64,000 bases of DNA from Acorus gramineus (GCA_030737835.1 JAUJYN010000022.1:1766712-1830711), one strand, 5' to 3'; counted from the stretch's first letter, positions 1 to 10,939 are shown. The notes: generated by a model from the sequence alone, not told the origin. Made by a program: numbers and translations.

Positions 1-423
1 TGCTTCACTGGAACAGCCATAACTTCCTCGATATAGCTCCGAATTGCTCAATTCCAAGTCCGTTGGAATGCCAAGAAGATTATCTACAACTTTCTTGTTT
101 ATGCCAAGATCAAATAATCCCTCTAGCCATTCCGAAATTAGAGCTAAACATAGAACAGGGCCGCTGCCAGAATTTCCATCCCCGGGGTATACTTGGAAAA
201 ATACCCATAACTTTTACTACAAGAATTCAGTTGATCTAATTCCACTTCTGTGCGAAAGCTAACTCAAAACTGGACATCTCATAGTAAACTCATATTTAAA
301 CCTCTTCATCTTGGATTTTAACAAAATCAAATCCAAATACCAAATCAGGAATACATAACTTCTAGGAAAAAATTATGTACCCAAATTTTCAATCAGAGCG
401 CTCCAAATGACACAGGCACAACA
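1..423 (-). mobile_element. Truncated LTR (type B tip), runs off window start
   Basis: This is the 5' tip of a minus-strand LTR. The sequence matches the type-B LTR ends at 8650-9069 and 16115-16543 almost base for base, and it ends at the LTR tip (..GGCACAACA on the plus strand). The following five bases (GTAAT, 424-428) would be one copy of its target duplication; the other lies outside the window. It sits in the intron after exon 3 of the minus-strand gene described below. A full element and a solo LTR cannot be told apart here. Confidence 0.8.
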
Positions 424-515
424 GTAATGAACAATCTAACTACAGAAAAATATGTGTACATATATAGAAACAATGATCACAAACATAATACAAATAGATA
501 ATGATTATGAATTAC

Positions 516-656
516 CTGATCTGCTGTGAGGAGGTGGAATTGTTCAGAGCAGCGGACGAGGGGGCTTTTGTCATTGGTCCTCCCCCATCGAAAAAATCTT
601 GGAACTTTTCCATACGCTGACGGATTCCGTAATCGGGTGTGCTCGTAGAAGCACAC
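516..656 (-). pseudogene. Exon 3 of the mobile-domain-like gene
   Basis: An open 47-codon exon. It starts right after the acceptor copy created by the solo LTR insertion and ends at CAG|GTAATT. It encodes the YEHT...PRFFRW segment that ends the conserved domain. The following intron (515-424 visible) is AT-rich and runs into the LTR fragment at 1-423. Confidence 0.6.
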
Positions 657-660
657 CTGC

Positions 661-3600
661 TGTCACGCCCCAGGGCAGCCGTCCCCGGGTCGCGGCAAGT
701 GTATACAAGATATCAGCAGTCTAAACAGGGAATCAATAAATCACTCTAAACAACAACTAAAATGACAACAACACAGATGAAAGCAAGGCTGACATAATAT
801 ATACACAGATAGCGGAAGCTAAAAGACTGAGTCTGTAATCCAAAAACATACTACAGACTCGATACAAATCAAATGTCCTGTGAGAGCCAATATACACACA
901 TACATCCAAATATAATCCAAACTGGGTGCCCAAGCACAGAAATATATACATACAATAAAAAGGAAGGATGCTGATGGCCTCAGAAACTCGCGGGACGTAG
1001 CGCTACTCCGCTACTGGTGCAGTCGCTCAGGGAGCTCCTCCTTCAAGTCCTCCTCAGTAATCACTGGAAAAAATATTATGCGAGGGGTGAGCCACACGCT
1101 CAGTGAACAGCACAACCCATGCATCACAGTTTATATTAACCACATATAATCAACAACTAGCCCCAAAGTGGCTTAACAACATAATCCAGTGATTCGTTAC
1201 ATCGCCGAACCACCATACCCTCACCCTCACCCCTCAATAGGTGACATAGGATATTGGGACTTATAATCATCCATACACATCCATACACCCTCACCCTCAC
1301 CCCTCAATAGGTGACATAGGATATTGGGACTGATAATCATCCAAACACATCCATACACATCCATACACCCTCACCCTCACCCCTCAACAGGTGACATAGG
1401 ATATTGGGACTGAATAGGCTGTTAATCACCCTTGGTCCACCGATAGCCTCTCCTCCACACCGTAGCTTGCCTGGTCTACTCCCACTTTCAGCACAGTCCG
1501 AGTCCAAGATCAGGAGGTGCCTACTGATGGGAGCCCTCTGTCAGGATAGCCTGTCTAACGCTGAGGAGTCCCTACACGGATCCAACGAAGGGAAGAGAAA
1601 TAGCCTACCCACATGCATATGATCCACTCGGATCCGCTGACTACACATCTCTACAACTCTAGGTTCTCGAATTCATCAGAATTCCTCCAAGGCGCATAAC
1701 CAAGATGCAGGGAACATGCATTCGTATAGACGGGAAAAGAAACCTTGGGAGGGCACCATGAGATCCCGATATAGGACATCCCGACAACCAAACAAGAAAC
1801 ACGGAGCACCCTAGCCCGGGTCTCAATGTTGACCTCGCAAGGCCCCTTAATATTCCCTAAGGCATGCAATAATATTACCAGTTGCATTTAATTTAACAAA
1901 TTAAACTATTAGGACGCATACAAAGGCCGGGGCTTTCCTAGCATGATTACAAGGTGACAAGATGCATGGCTCTTACACAACCTAAGGGTGCAAGTCCCTA
2001 ACATACTCAGTCTAGGGTAGCATGCATACTACATATCAATCATGCTCGCATGGATTACATATTAAACAGGTTAATATTAATTATGGTGCCCCAGGGGAGG
2101 ACGGTATACGCCCAAGTGCATATAGCGCCTCCCGACTGGGTTGGATTGTCCCACTCACCGGTAGTCGGGTCATCGCGCTACCGTTCGTCAAGATCTGCAA
2201 GACAGGGTATCAACTTGGTGAGTAAAATCCACAAATATACCAAAAATACACAAATAAATACCCCACACTCGGGCAAATGTGCATACGGCCCGTACGCACG
2301 CTAGCCCGAGCACCCCGACCCACTCCCGCACCTCCGGCAACCACCCGCACGGCCACCCGCCCCCGGATGCACCGCCGCGCCCCAGCCCGCGCACCCAGGC
2401 GCCCTGCCAAGCCTCTGCCCGCACGCCAGGACACGCCGCCGAGCTCCCGGGTGCACCGCGCGCTCGCTGCCCCCCAGCGCAGCAGCTTGGGCGCACACCG
2501 CACGCCCCGCGCGCACTCCTCGCGCACCACCACGCGCATCACCCACTCGACCAGCCCCCCGGGTGCACCCGCGCGCACTGCGCCCCAGCGCAGCGCCCCG
2601 CACGCACCCGCCTGCTCTCCCCGCCACGTGCGCACAGCCCGCCTGCGCCTCTGCGCAGTGCTCCGCGCGCACGCTTCCACATGGTGCCCAGCGCCCCAGC
2701 GCCGAGCACCCACGCCCAGCACCACCCGAGCGCACACCCGCGTGCACGTCCACGCGCACGCCCGCGCGCGCCCTGCCGCTGCACTCCTGCTGCGCGGCCT
2801 GCTGCGCCTGTGCTGCCATCCTGCCTGGGGCAGACAACCACCCTGCCCGAGCACCTCTACCACCACCCACCGACCACCAATGGCCTCCGACCGCCCCCAA
2901 CCACCACCGACAGCCACCAGCCGCCCTCCACACTCAACCCCACCCTCCTAACATGCATCTAAACATGAAAAAGAAGGAAAGAACCCTTACCCAAGGAAAG
3001 GAGAGGAAAGGAAGGGAACCGGAGGCTCTTCGTGCACCGAAACGCCTCCCCAAGGATCTCCACCACCAAGACCTCCTCCTACCTCAAAAGGGGCTGAAAA
3101 CAGGGGAGAATAGAAGGGGTTAGAGGGGGCCAAACTTGTCGGAACTCGAATCCGAGAACACCGGGGGATAGATCGGGACCGGATCTAACCTTTCTATGTT
3201 TTGAGTTTTGAGTTTCAAGAACTCTTACTAGGTGATAATCAAGAAAAAGAGAGAGGGGGAGAGAGAAAATCGTTTTGAGAAGATGATGAATAGTGTAGGG
3301 CAACTTTCCTACCCACTTAAATAAGTCAACACCCCCTAATTAGGGTTAAGGCTTGATTAATTAGGTTTAAGTGGGTTTTAAGTGGGATTTGACTTGGGTC
3401 AACCCAACCACACAAAAAGACAAAAAAGGTTGACCAAGTCATGGGCCCACTTTGACCGAGTCAACTCTCCCAATGACTTCTCGCTCGGTCAAAACCCGGA
3501 TACGCCGCGGAACTGTGAAATTCTGAAACGTACCAGAATTCGATGAAATTTTTGTGAGTGGCTTAAAATGGCACCAGGACACATAATATGCAGTTAGATT

Positions 3601-3740
3601 TTCAATCAGAGTCCTCAAACACAGGAAGATAGCTAACAGTCCAAAATTTTGCGGTTCCGATCGAAAAATGAAAAAAACTAAAAAAACTGTCAAAATGCTC
3701 CAATGGTTACCAGCAGGCAAAAAGTGACACATATATAACA
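661..3740 (-). mobile_element. Solo LTR in intron 2 (type A tip), TSD CCTGC
   Basis: A 3080-bp LTR that starts TGTCACGCCCC and ends ..ACATATATAACA on the plus strand, i.e. TGTTATATATG...GGGCAGCCGT..TGACA ends in its own orientation. It is flanked by perfect 5-bp duplications CCTGC at 656-660 and 3741-3745. No internal region is present, so this is a solo LTR left by recombination between two LTRs. It contains a GC-rich core (about 2290-2830), GGGTGA-type arrays (1200-1400) and the conserved LTR splice-like sites (donor at 2990/2989, micro-exon 2194-2159, donor 2158/2157). The long opposing reading frames in 2188-3123 are products of GC content. Confidence 0.93.
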
Positions 3741-3741
3741 C

Positions 3742-3818
3742 CTGCAACAACATTTTTCATATTAAATGGATGACATGTACATAATATAAAAAACTAAAAT
3801 CAAATAGGGTAAGCTTAC
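3742..3818 (-). other. Intron 2 of the mobile-domain-like gene (pre-insertion 77 bp)
   Basis: On the minus strand the intron runs from GTAAGC (3818) to TTGTTGCAG (3742). Before the LTR inserted it was 77 bp, a normal short plant intron. With the LTR in place the distance from donor to the distal acceptor copy (657) is 3162 bp. The reading frame joins cleanly as ..ALM|VCFYEHT.. Confidence 0.65.
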
Positions 3819-4468
3819 CATTAAGGCAGCCGTGCATCCACCGATGTATCCTAGGCTAACCCCTTCCCCGGCATCTCGGCGTCTTATTCTTTTGGCAAAC
3901 AGTCTCAAGTCCTCTATTATCATCTGATGGACAGTAGAAGCCCATGAGAATTCCCATGTGGCATCTAGGTCTTCCAAGTATCTCGCCAAATTATTAGGGC
4001 ACGCATACCCCTTGTTCGGTAGTAGAAATGTAGCACACATTAGAATGATAAGGATCCTCACAAAATCCTGCTTGTCCTCCTCGTCATTCAAAGGGTAGAG
4101 CTGAATGAGTTTCACTCTAACATCCTTTCTGTGCAGATGCTTGTCCGAAAAATGCTTCTGGAGGAGGCGAATGTCGGATATCTTTTTGCTTTGTAAATCC
4201 AACGCTTTTCCATAGAATGGTAGGCCTGTTATGAGTGCCACCTCCTCCTTCATGAACTTGCATGTGACACCACCCAAGATGAATCTGTCATCTAACTCGA
4301 AGCACCAACAAATCTTTTCCACCAGTTGCCCCTCACAGTGAATTTCATGCATCTCAAGGAAATGAAAGAAAGGAGTCTTTCCCTAGAGAAGCATATGGTC
4401 TGCGCTGGGTTTGACCTCGGCCAACGTATCCCTAAAATACTTTATATAGCATCGGTGATTTACCTCTT
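3819..4468 (-). pseudogene. Exon 2 of the mobile-domain-like gene, with in-frame TAG
   Basis: A 650-bp exon. Its preferred acceptor is TATGTAG|A, which keeps phase with exon 1 and lies about 27 nt after a perfect plant branch-point match (TACTAAT, near 4500). A nearer AG (TTGCAG, 4482) also exists but breaks phase and is very close to the branch point. The exon encodes the domain core: LALI-type LITGLPF, a K/R-rich middle, PNNLARY, WEFSWASTVHQ and GYIGGCTAAL. The TAG at 4383-4385 is the only disruption. Confidence 0.6.
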
Positions 4469-5646
4469 CTACATAAGACATCTGCAAATCACATTAGTAC
4501 AAAAAGTAATGACCAATCAGAAATGAATTACACAAACAATCAGTCAATACACTAATCAAATGACTACAAATATAGAATAAACATAAACATAGACTATAAA
4601 CATAATACACAAAGCAGCGCAAATGACAATGGGCCAAACAGATGACTTCATCTACACTTCACAAGAAGTTAAACATAAACTATATACATAATGCACTATC
4701 AGTCATAGAATATAAACTATAATTTACAGCATTCAAACATTACTTTACAGAATATAAAATATAAGTTACATCACACAGACATACCATATGCTAATATGAG
4801 AACCATCAACGATGAACGATTCATTTATGTAAATCAAATCGATGAGTATAAAAACAAAGAATTTAACTATAGCATCAGTTTTTACAACTTCACAAACATG
4901 AATAAACTATGGCTTCAATTTTTACTAAATAAGAAATGGTAAGTACACATAGAATAAACATAAACACATAGCATAATCATAGACTACAAACTTAATACAC
5001 ATAGCAGCACCAGTCACAATGGCCTACAGACATAACTTCATCTATACTGTCATGAACTTAAACATAGACTATATACATTAAGTACCACATTTAAACTGTA
5101 CTTTACAGAATTTTAATTATAAGTTACAGCATAGAGACATATCGTTTACAAGATGATACCATCTATGATGAACAATTGAACCAGGTAAATCGAGCTGAAT
5201 GAGTATAAATACGAGGAACTTAACTACATCATCACAAACATAAATAAACTATAGCATCAGTTTTTTCTAAAAATTAGTAAACATAAACATAGTCCACAAA
5301 CATAATCTACATAGCATCACAAGTCACAATGGCCCAGAGGCATGACTTCAGCCATCAAGAACATGTCTATTTCTGTGCGAGTTTACAACACAACCAATCC
5401 AGATACACAACCAACCAATCCATTTACAATAACCACGAAGAACAGTCCACTTACATATAAACTACAATTACATATCAGTATACACCATTAACAGAAAAGA
5501 TAGGAACCAATTACAAATGTGATAAATACCAATAGAATATCATCTCATTCATATACAGAACAATTTCACACCATCTATGGAGTTAAAGTAACAATTTACA
5601 GATATAAGATATGGAAATATAGAAAAATACATCACAACTTGCATAC
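4469..5646 (-). repeat. Intron 1 with three diverged tandem units
   Basis: A 1178-bp AT-rich intron. Three diverged copies of one unit can be aligned around 4611, 5001 and 5311, each with a core like AGTCACAATGGCC followed by ..GACTTCA and the motif ACATAGACTATA. Spacing is about 390 and 310 bp. No coding potential is seen. The intron ends near a TACTAAT branch-point-like site. Confidence 0.5.
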
Positions 5647-5704
5647 CTGCCCTCGGATTGACAGACTTCTTCTTTTCTAATGCTATTTTGGGTAATTCAG
5701 CCAT
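5647..5704 (-). pseudogene. Exon 1 with start codon
   Basis: ATG at 5704-5702 in the context ACCATGG, followed by 19 codons (MAELPKIALEKKK..) and donor GCAG|GTATGC in phase 1. This fits the TATGTAG|A acceptor of exon 2. The N-terminus is short and lysine-rich, with no signal peptide. Confidence 0.55.
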
Positions 5705-5937
5705 GGTTTGATGGTTTAGAAAATGGGTTAGGGTTCGGCTAGGGTTAGGGTTTGGGTACGGTTAGGGTTAGGGAAAGGATCGCGGCTATAGATGAGAGTT
5801 TTGCCGAAGGAGTTTGTGTGAGAGTTGCGGGAGAGAGTAGCGGTTGCCGGGAGATGTCCGGGTTCGCCGCGAAGTGATAATGTGGAGTGATTGTCGAAAA
5901 TCGGGCTTTTGAAGAAGTTCCGTCGTTAGGGGGGACG
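5705..5937 (-). promoter_or_regulatory. 5' region with telo-box cluster (AAACCCTAA)
   Basis: Directly upstream of the ATG, 5725-5773 holds several telomere-like units (GGGTTAGGG and AGGGTTTGGG on plus; AAACCCTAACCC on minus). Such telo boxes are common in plant 5' regions, mainly near transcription starts of housekeeping and translation genes. The rest is ordinary leader-like sequence. Element B cuts it at 5937, and the original upstream flank continues at 16549. Confidence 0.5.
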
Positions 5938-8900
5938 TGTCACGCCCCGGGCGTCCCCGGCACGCGGCAAGTGTATATATGATATCAGTATAAACAGGAG
6001 GTTAATAGCATACTCACACAACAGCTAAAATGACAACACAGACAACAAAAGCAGGGCTGACATGATATATACACCAAAAGCGGAAGCTAAAAGACTTAAT
6101 CTGTAACCCAAAAACATATTACAGACTCGATACATAATCAACTGTCCTGTGAGAGCCAATATATACAATGACATTCAAATACAATGCAAACGCGTGCCCA
6201 AGCACGGAATATAATACATACAATCACAAGGGATGCTGATAGCCTCTGATACTCGCGGGACGTGGCGCTACTCCGCTACTGATGAAGTCCCTCGGGGAGC
6301 TCTTCCTTCAGATCCGACTCAGATGACTCTGGAGAAAAATATTATGCGAGGGGTGAGCCACACGCTCAGTGAACAGCACAACCCATGCATCACAATTATA
6401 TTAACCACCAGATCTTAATAATCCACAATCTCACTATTAAAAGCCACCAAATGGCAACAGCTATACAATCCAGTGGGTCGCTATCGCCGAACCACCACAC
6501 CCTCACCCTCACCCTCACCCTCAATATGGTGACGTAGGATATTGGGACTAACTACACAAATCCAGAGGGTCGCTATCGCCAACCCACTACACCCTCACCC
6601 TCACCCTCACCCTCACCCCTCAATAGGTGACATAGGATATTGGGACATACAAGGCTGATAATCATCCTTACACAATCCTGTGGGTCGCCACATCGCCGGC
6701 CCACCACACCCTCACCCTCACCCCTCAACAGGTGACATAGGCTATTGGGACTGACTAGGCTGTTGGTCACGCTTGGTCCACCGATAGTCTCTCCCCACTC
6801 CGTAGGCCGTTTGGCCACTCCCACATTCAGCACAGTCCTTCTACCAAATCAGGAGGTGCCTACTGATGGGAGCCCCTGCACGGGACAACCTTTCTAACGC
6901 TGAGGTAGTCTCTACACGGATCCAACGAAGGGAACAGAACAGCCTATCCATCGCATATGATCCACTCGGATCCGCTGACAACACATCTCTACAACTCTAA
7001 TGTCTGAAATTCTTCAAAATTCCTCCAGCGCGCATAACCAAGATGCGGGGAATACATAAGATAATAATGAGGAAAAGAGACCTTGGGAGGGCAACCTGAG
7101 GTCCCGATATAGGACATCCCGCCAACCAAACAAGGAACACGGAGTACCCTAGCCCGGGTCTCAATGTTGACCTCGCAAGGCCCCCTTAATATTCCTCAAG
7201 GCATGCTAAAAATATCTTAAGTTTGCATTTAATTAAATAAATCAAACTAATAGGATGCATGCATAGGTCGAGGCTTCCTATCATATGAACAGGGTGACAG
7301 GATGCACGGCTCTTACACATATCTATGGGTGCAAGTCCCTAACATACAAGTCTAGGGTGGCATGCATTCTACACACTAATCATGCTTGCACAAATTACAT
7401 ATTAATCAGTTAATATTAACTATGGTGCCCCAGGGGAGGACGGTATACGCCCAAGTGCATATAGCGCCTCCCAACTGGGTTGGGTTGTCCCACTCACTCT
7501 TAACCAGGTCGTCGCGTGACCGTCCGTCCAGATCTGCAAAACAGGGAAATCAACTAGGTGAGTCAAATACACAAATACAACTAAAAATACACAATACTTG
7601 GGCAAATGTACATACGGCCCGTACGCACGCGAGCCCGAGCACCCCAACTCATTCCCGAACCCCCGGGCAGCCGCACGCACGGCCACTCGCACGCGCACGC
7701 ACGGATGCGCACACACGCACGCACGCTGGCACCATCGGCGCACTGCCGCGCGCCTGCCCGCCCAACGCACTGCCGCACGCACACGCACGCTCGCGCGCGC
7801 CCCCGCCCACCGCGCGTTCAGCCCAGCGCACCCCCGCGCGCATTGCGCACAGCCCCAGCACTGGTCCCCAGCTCCGCGCCCAGGCGCATGCCCAGGCGCC
7901 CTGCCCCGCACCCAGGCGCAGTGCCCAGGTGCCTTGCCCGCACGCGCGCATGCGCACTCCCGCGCACACCCCCGCTCGCGCCAGCACCCGCGCGCACCTG
8001 CGCGACCACTCCGCGCGCACCCGCGCACCCGCGCGCACGCACCCCGCCCGACTGCGCTTGCCAGCGCTCGCCTGCGCCCGCTGCGCGCGCACGCGCGCAG
8101 ACCGCGCCTAGCGTGCGCCCAAGCCCTCTGAACCCCTTTTTCACCCCTTTCAACCTCTCACACACACCAAACACCCCTATCTAGCATGCATGACTTTCCC
8201 ACAACCCCTTAAGCCAAGAAAACCAAATAAAAAGGAGGGGAGGAGCTCACCTTGGGAGGGAAAAGAAAGGGAGAGGTTCGGGGGCCCTTCGCGCACCGAA
8301 ACGCCGCCACCGGAACCACCACCTCCACTCAGCCTCCTCAGCCTCCTCTTCAGCCCTCTATGGCAGCAAAAACAGGGGGGGGAGATCATGCAAGGAGAGC
8401 TTGATATAGAGGGGAGAACAACAACACGACAACACAAAGACAAAGATCCACCACCACTAGCACCTCCACCCTCTCCATCTCTTTGAAGCATAAACCCAAA
8501 CACATGGGGTGCAAAAGAAAGAGAGGAGAGGGACCAGAAATGCTGGTCGACGTGCACATTGGGAGGGGAAGAGAGAGAGAGGAGATATTTATCAAAATAT
8601 CTAAGGGGGAATTACTAAGTCGCCCTCCGACTAGAAATTCTGCGCAAGCTTCACTGGAACAGCCATAACTTCCCCGATACAGCTCCGAATTGCTTGATTC
8701 CAAGACCGATGGAAAGCTAAGAAGATTATCTACAACTTTCATGTTTATGCCATGATCAAATAATCTCTCCAGCTAATCCGAAATTAGAGCCGAACATGGA
8801 ACAGGGCTGCTGCCAGAATTTCCATCCCCGGGGTATACTTGGAAAAATACCCATAACTTTTACTACAAGAATCCAGTTGATCTAATTCCACTTCTGTGCG

Positions 8901-9069
8901 AAAGCTAACTCAAAACTGGACATCTCATAGTAAACTCATAATTAAACCTCTTCATCTTGGATTTTAACAAAATCAAATCCAAACACCAAATCAGGAATAC
9001 ATAACTTAGGAAAAAAAATTATGTACCCAAATCTTCAAACAGAGCGCTCCAAATGACACAGACACAACA
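5938..9069 (-). mobile_element. Element B 3' LTR (3132 bp)
   Basis: Bounded by TGTCACGCCCC (5938) and ..CACAGACACAACA (9069), followed at once by the polypurine tract. It contains C-rich arrays of CCCTCA units (6500-6520, 6592-6619, 6709-6722), the GC-rich core (about 7640-8110) and the conserved splice-like sites. The distal part (8640-9069) is the type-B U3 tip. Confidence 0.92.
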
Positions 9070-9085
9070 TTCTCCCCCCCTTAGG
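9070..9085 (-). other. Polypurine tract of element B
   Basis: On the minus strand this reads CCTAAGGGGGGGAGAA immediately before the 3' LTR. It is the usual site of plus-strand DNA priming. The same tract occurs at 44146-44161, 52303-52318 and 61778-61793. Confidence 0.85.
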
Positions 9086-9485
9086 AAATTTAGTCCTCGA
9101 AATTTAAGGAAACCCAAAGGGAAGACCGAAAGTATCATGCTTAGACCTTTGCTCCCAAGTGGTCTTCGCACCGGACTGGCGCTACTAACACACTATAATC
9201 AAAGGAACGGTCTTAGCGTGGAGCCTCTTCTCATGCTTGTCCCTGACCTCGATCCACTGCTCCACGAACGACAAATCCACCTCGAGGATGAGGCGGTCGA
9301 ACAGAATGACATGAGCAGGATCCTGGACATAATGCCTCGGCCATGGGACAAGGACGACGTCGTGGGCATGAGCCAGCTGTGGGGAAAGGCTACATGATAA
9401 GCCACCTCAATACACTCAATGACGAGAATGGTCCCATTAAAGAGTAAACTCAGCTTGCCCCGAACGTCGGAACAGAGGGTGCCCT
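9086..9485 (-). pseudogene. Degenerate pol C-terminus (chromodomain region), element B
   Basis: Remnant of the integrase C-terminal and chromodomain region. Short collinear matches to the better copy in element F (61826-62230) are visible, such as EVGDHVF followed by a KVS..KG stretch and RGKLS, then the frame is lost. No continuous reading frame remains. Confidence 0.6.
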
Positions 9486-10310
9486 TTAACCAGGACACCT
9501 TCTTGAAGACATGGTCACCAACCTCGAAGGTGAGCTCACGACGACGACGATGTCGGCGTAGCACTTCTGACGACTCTGAGCGACTCGGATACGCTCGCGA
9601 ATCGTCTTCACCATCTCTGAGGTCTGGTGAACGATCTCTGGTCCCTCCAACTGGCGCTCTCCGACCTCGTCCCAACACAAGGGGGACCTGCAGCTGCGGC
9701 CATAGAGCGCCTCGTAAGGAGCCATCCGGATACTCGAGTGGTAGCTGTTGCTGTAGGCAAACTCCACCGACGGAAGGTGCCTCTCCCAACTGCCTCCAAA
9801 ATTGAGAACACAGGCTCGCAGCATATCCTCAAGAGTCTGGATCGTCCTCTCCGACTGGCCGTCCGTCTGCGGATGAAACGCTGTACTGAAATGGAGGTTC
9901 GTACCAAGGGCGTGCTGGAGGCTACGCCAGAACCTCGAAGTAAAACGCGCGTCTCGATCCGAAATGATGCTGACGGGAGTGCCATGGAGACGAACAATCT
10001 CGGAGACAAATAACTGCGCCAGGGTGTCCAGAGAATCGGTGAGTCGGATGGGGAGGAAATGAGCAGACTTCGTCAGCCGGTCGACGATCACCCAGATGGC
10101 ATCGCGACCCGAACGTGACCTCGGCAAACCCGAGACGAAGTCCATGATGATCTGCTCCCACTTCCACTGAGGAATCTCAATGGACTGCAGCTTCCCCGCA
10201 GGGCGCTGATGCTCCGACTTCACCCGCTGGCATACTAGGCATCGGGCAACGAAACGGGCAATATCCGTCTTCATCCCGCGCCACCAGTAGCCACGACGAA
10301 GGCCCTTCAA
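9486..10310 (-). pseudogene. Integrase of element B (readable fragment)
   Basis: The integrase joins element DNA to the host genome. This 274-codon open segment starts inside the zinc-finger region ([14 protein letters not shown]) and covers the whole catalytic core. The acidic triad is visible: D in [13 protein letters not shown] in SDRDARF and E in DGQSER. The frame is lost after RQKCYAD. It lacks the upstream HH part of the HHCC finger, because the sequence switches at about 10308 into a second, older integrase segment. The catalytic core looks intact, but the element has no complete pol. Confidence 0.85.
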
Positions 10311-10815
10311 ACTGGCGCTTCACAACCGTCTCAACACAAGGGAGGTATGAAACTGCGCCTGTAGAGTGCCCTTCACAGATCCATCTGGGTGCTCGAATGG
10401 CAGTCGCTTGCAGGCATACCCCAACAAATGGGTGGTGCCTCACCCAACTGCCCTCATCATCGAACACGCAGGCACATAGCATGTCCTCCAAGGTCCGAAT
10501 CGTCCTCATTGACTGGCTGTCCATCGGCGATGAAACGCTATACTTAAATGGAGGCTCGCGCCAAAGGCTGCGCCACAACCTCAAAGTAACCCTCGCGTCT
10601 CAACCGAAAATAGCGCCGACTGGAGTGCCATGAAGACGAACACGTCAAGGCGTCCAGAGACTCAATCAGTCTGATAGGGAGGGAATCGCGGACTTAGTCA
10701 GTCGGTCAATGATCACCCAGACGGCGTCGTGACCCGAACGTGACATTAACGAGTCTGCAACAATCCCTGACAACCCACTCTCACGTCCACTGAGGAATCT
10801 CGATGGACTGACGCT
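10310..10815 (-). pseudogene. Second, diverged integrase segment in tandem, element B
   Basis: Upstream of the readable integrase, in the same orientation, is a more decayed copy of the same region. It has SGHDAVWVIIDRLTKSA, a DSQSMRTIRTLEDML-like stretch and QFEGP, with several frame changes. It ends abruptly at about 10308 and joins the H2C2 region of the readable copy. This looks like a recombination or template-switch junction between two related elements. Confidence 0.7.
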
Positions 10816-10939
10816 TTCCACGCGATGTTGATCTCGAACTTTGCCTGAGGGCATGCCAACCTGGGGAAACAAGGTCACCCACATCGCCTTATCATCACAC
10901 CACAGCAACTCAACAAAGACTACCCAAAGTAGTCCTCGG

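Larger units (their letters stand above)
516..5704 (-). pseudogene. Interrupted plant mobile-domain/DUF1985-like gene (three exons read)
   Basis: A split coding sequence on the minus strand: exon 1 5704-5647, exon 2 4468-3819, exon 3 656-516, continuing downstream. The donors (GCAG|GTATGC, ATG|GTAAGC, CAG|GTAATT) and acceptors (TATGTAG|A, TTGCAG|G) keep one reading frame. The protein carries motifs seen in the large plant family of mobile-domain/DUF1985 proteins that often accompany ULP1-like proteases or Mutator-like elements: LITGLPF, FSWASTVHQ, GYIGGC and CFYEHTRL...PRFFRW. The family name is my recognition from motifs, not a search. One in-frame TAG (4383-4385) lies just before the conserved TPF segment, so this copy is probably a pseudogene, unless that stop is an assembly or splicing effect. 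A solo LTR interrupts intron 2 and element B sits 234 bp upstream of the ATG. No function is assigned; such genes are often of transposon origin themselves. Confidence 0.6.

Noticed and set aside
2188-3123. Long overlapping open frames on both strands (up to 235 codons), repeated in 7386-8184, 15036-15882, 22248-22990, 25958-26913, 31106-32421, 37043-38499, 42953-43719, 49185-49739, 52976-54172, 55582-56361 and 60158-61126
   Set aside because: They fall in the GC-rich LTR cores, are open in several frames at once, are Arg/Ala/Pro-rich without domains, and are not conserved in frame between LTR copies.
6480-6730. C-rich CCCTCA arrays as interstitial telomere sequence
   Set aside because: The unit is GGGTGA, not the plant telomere TTTAGGG, and it recurs at fixed places in every LTR.
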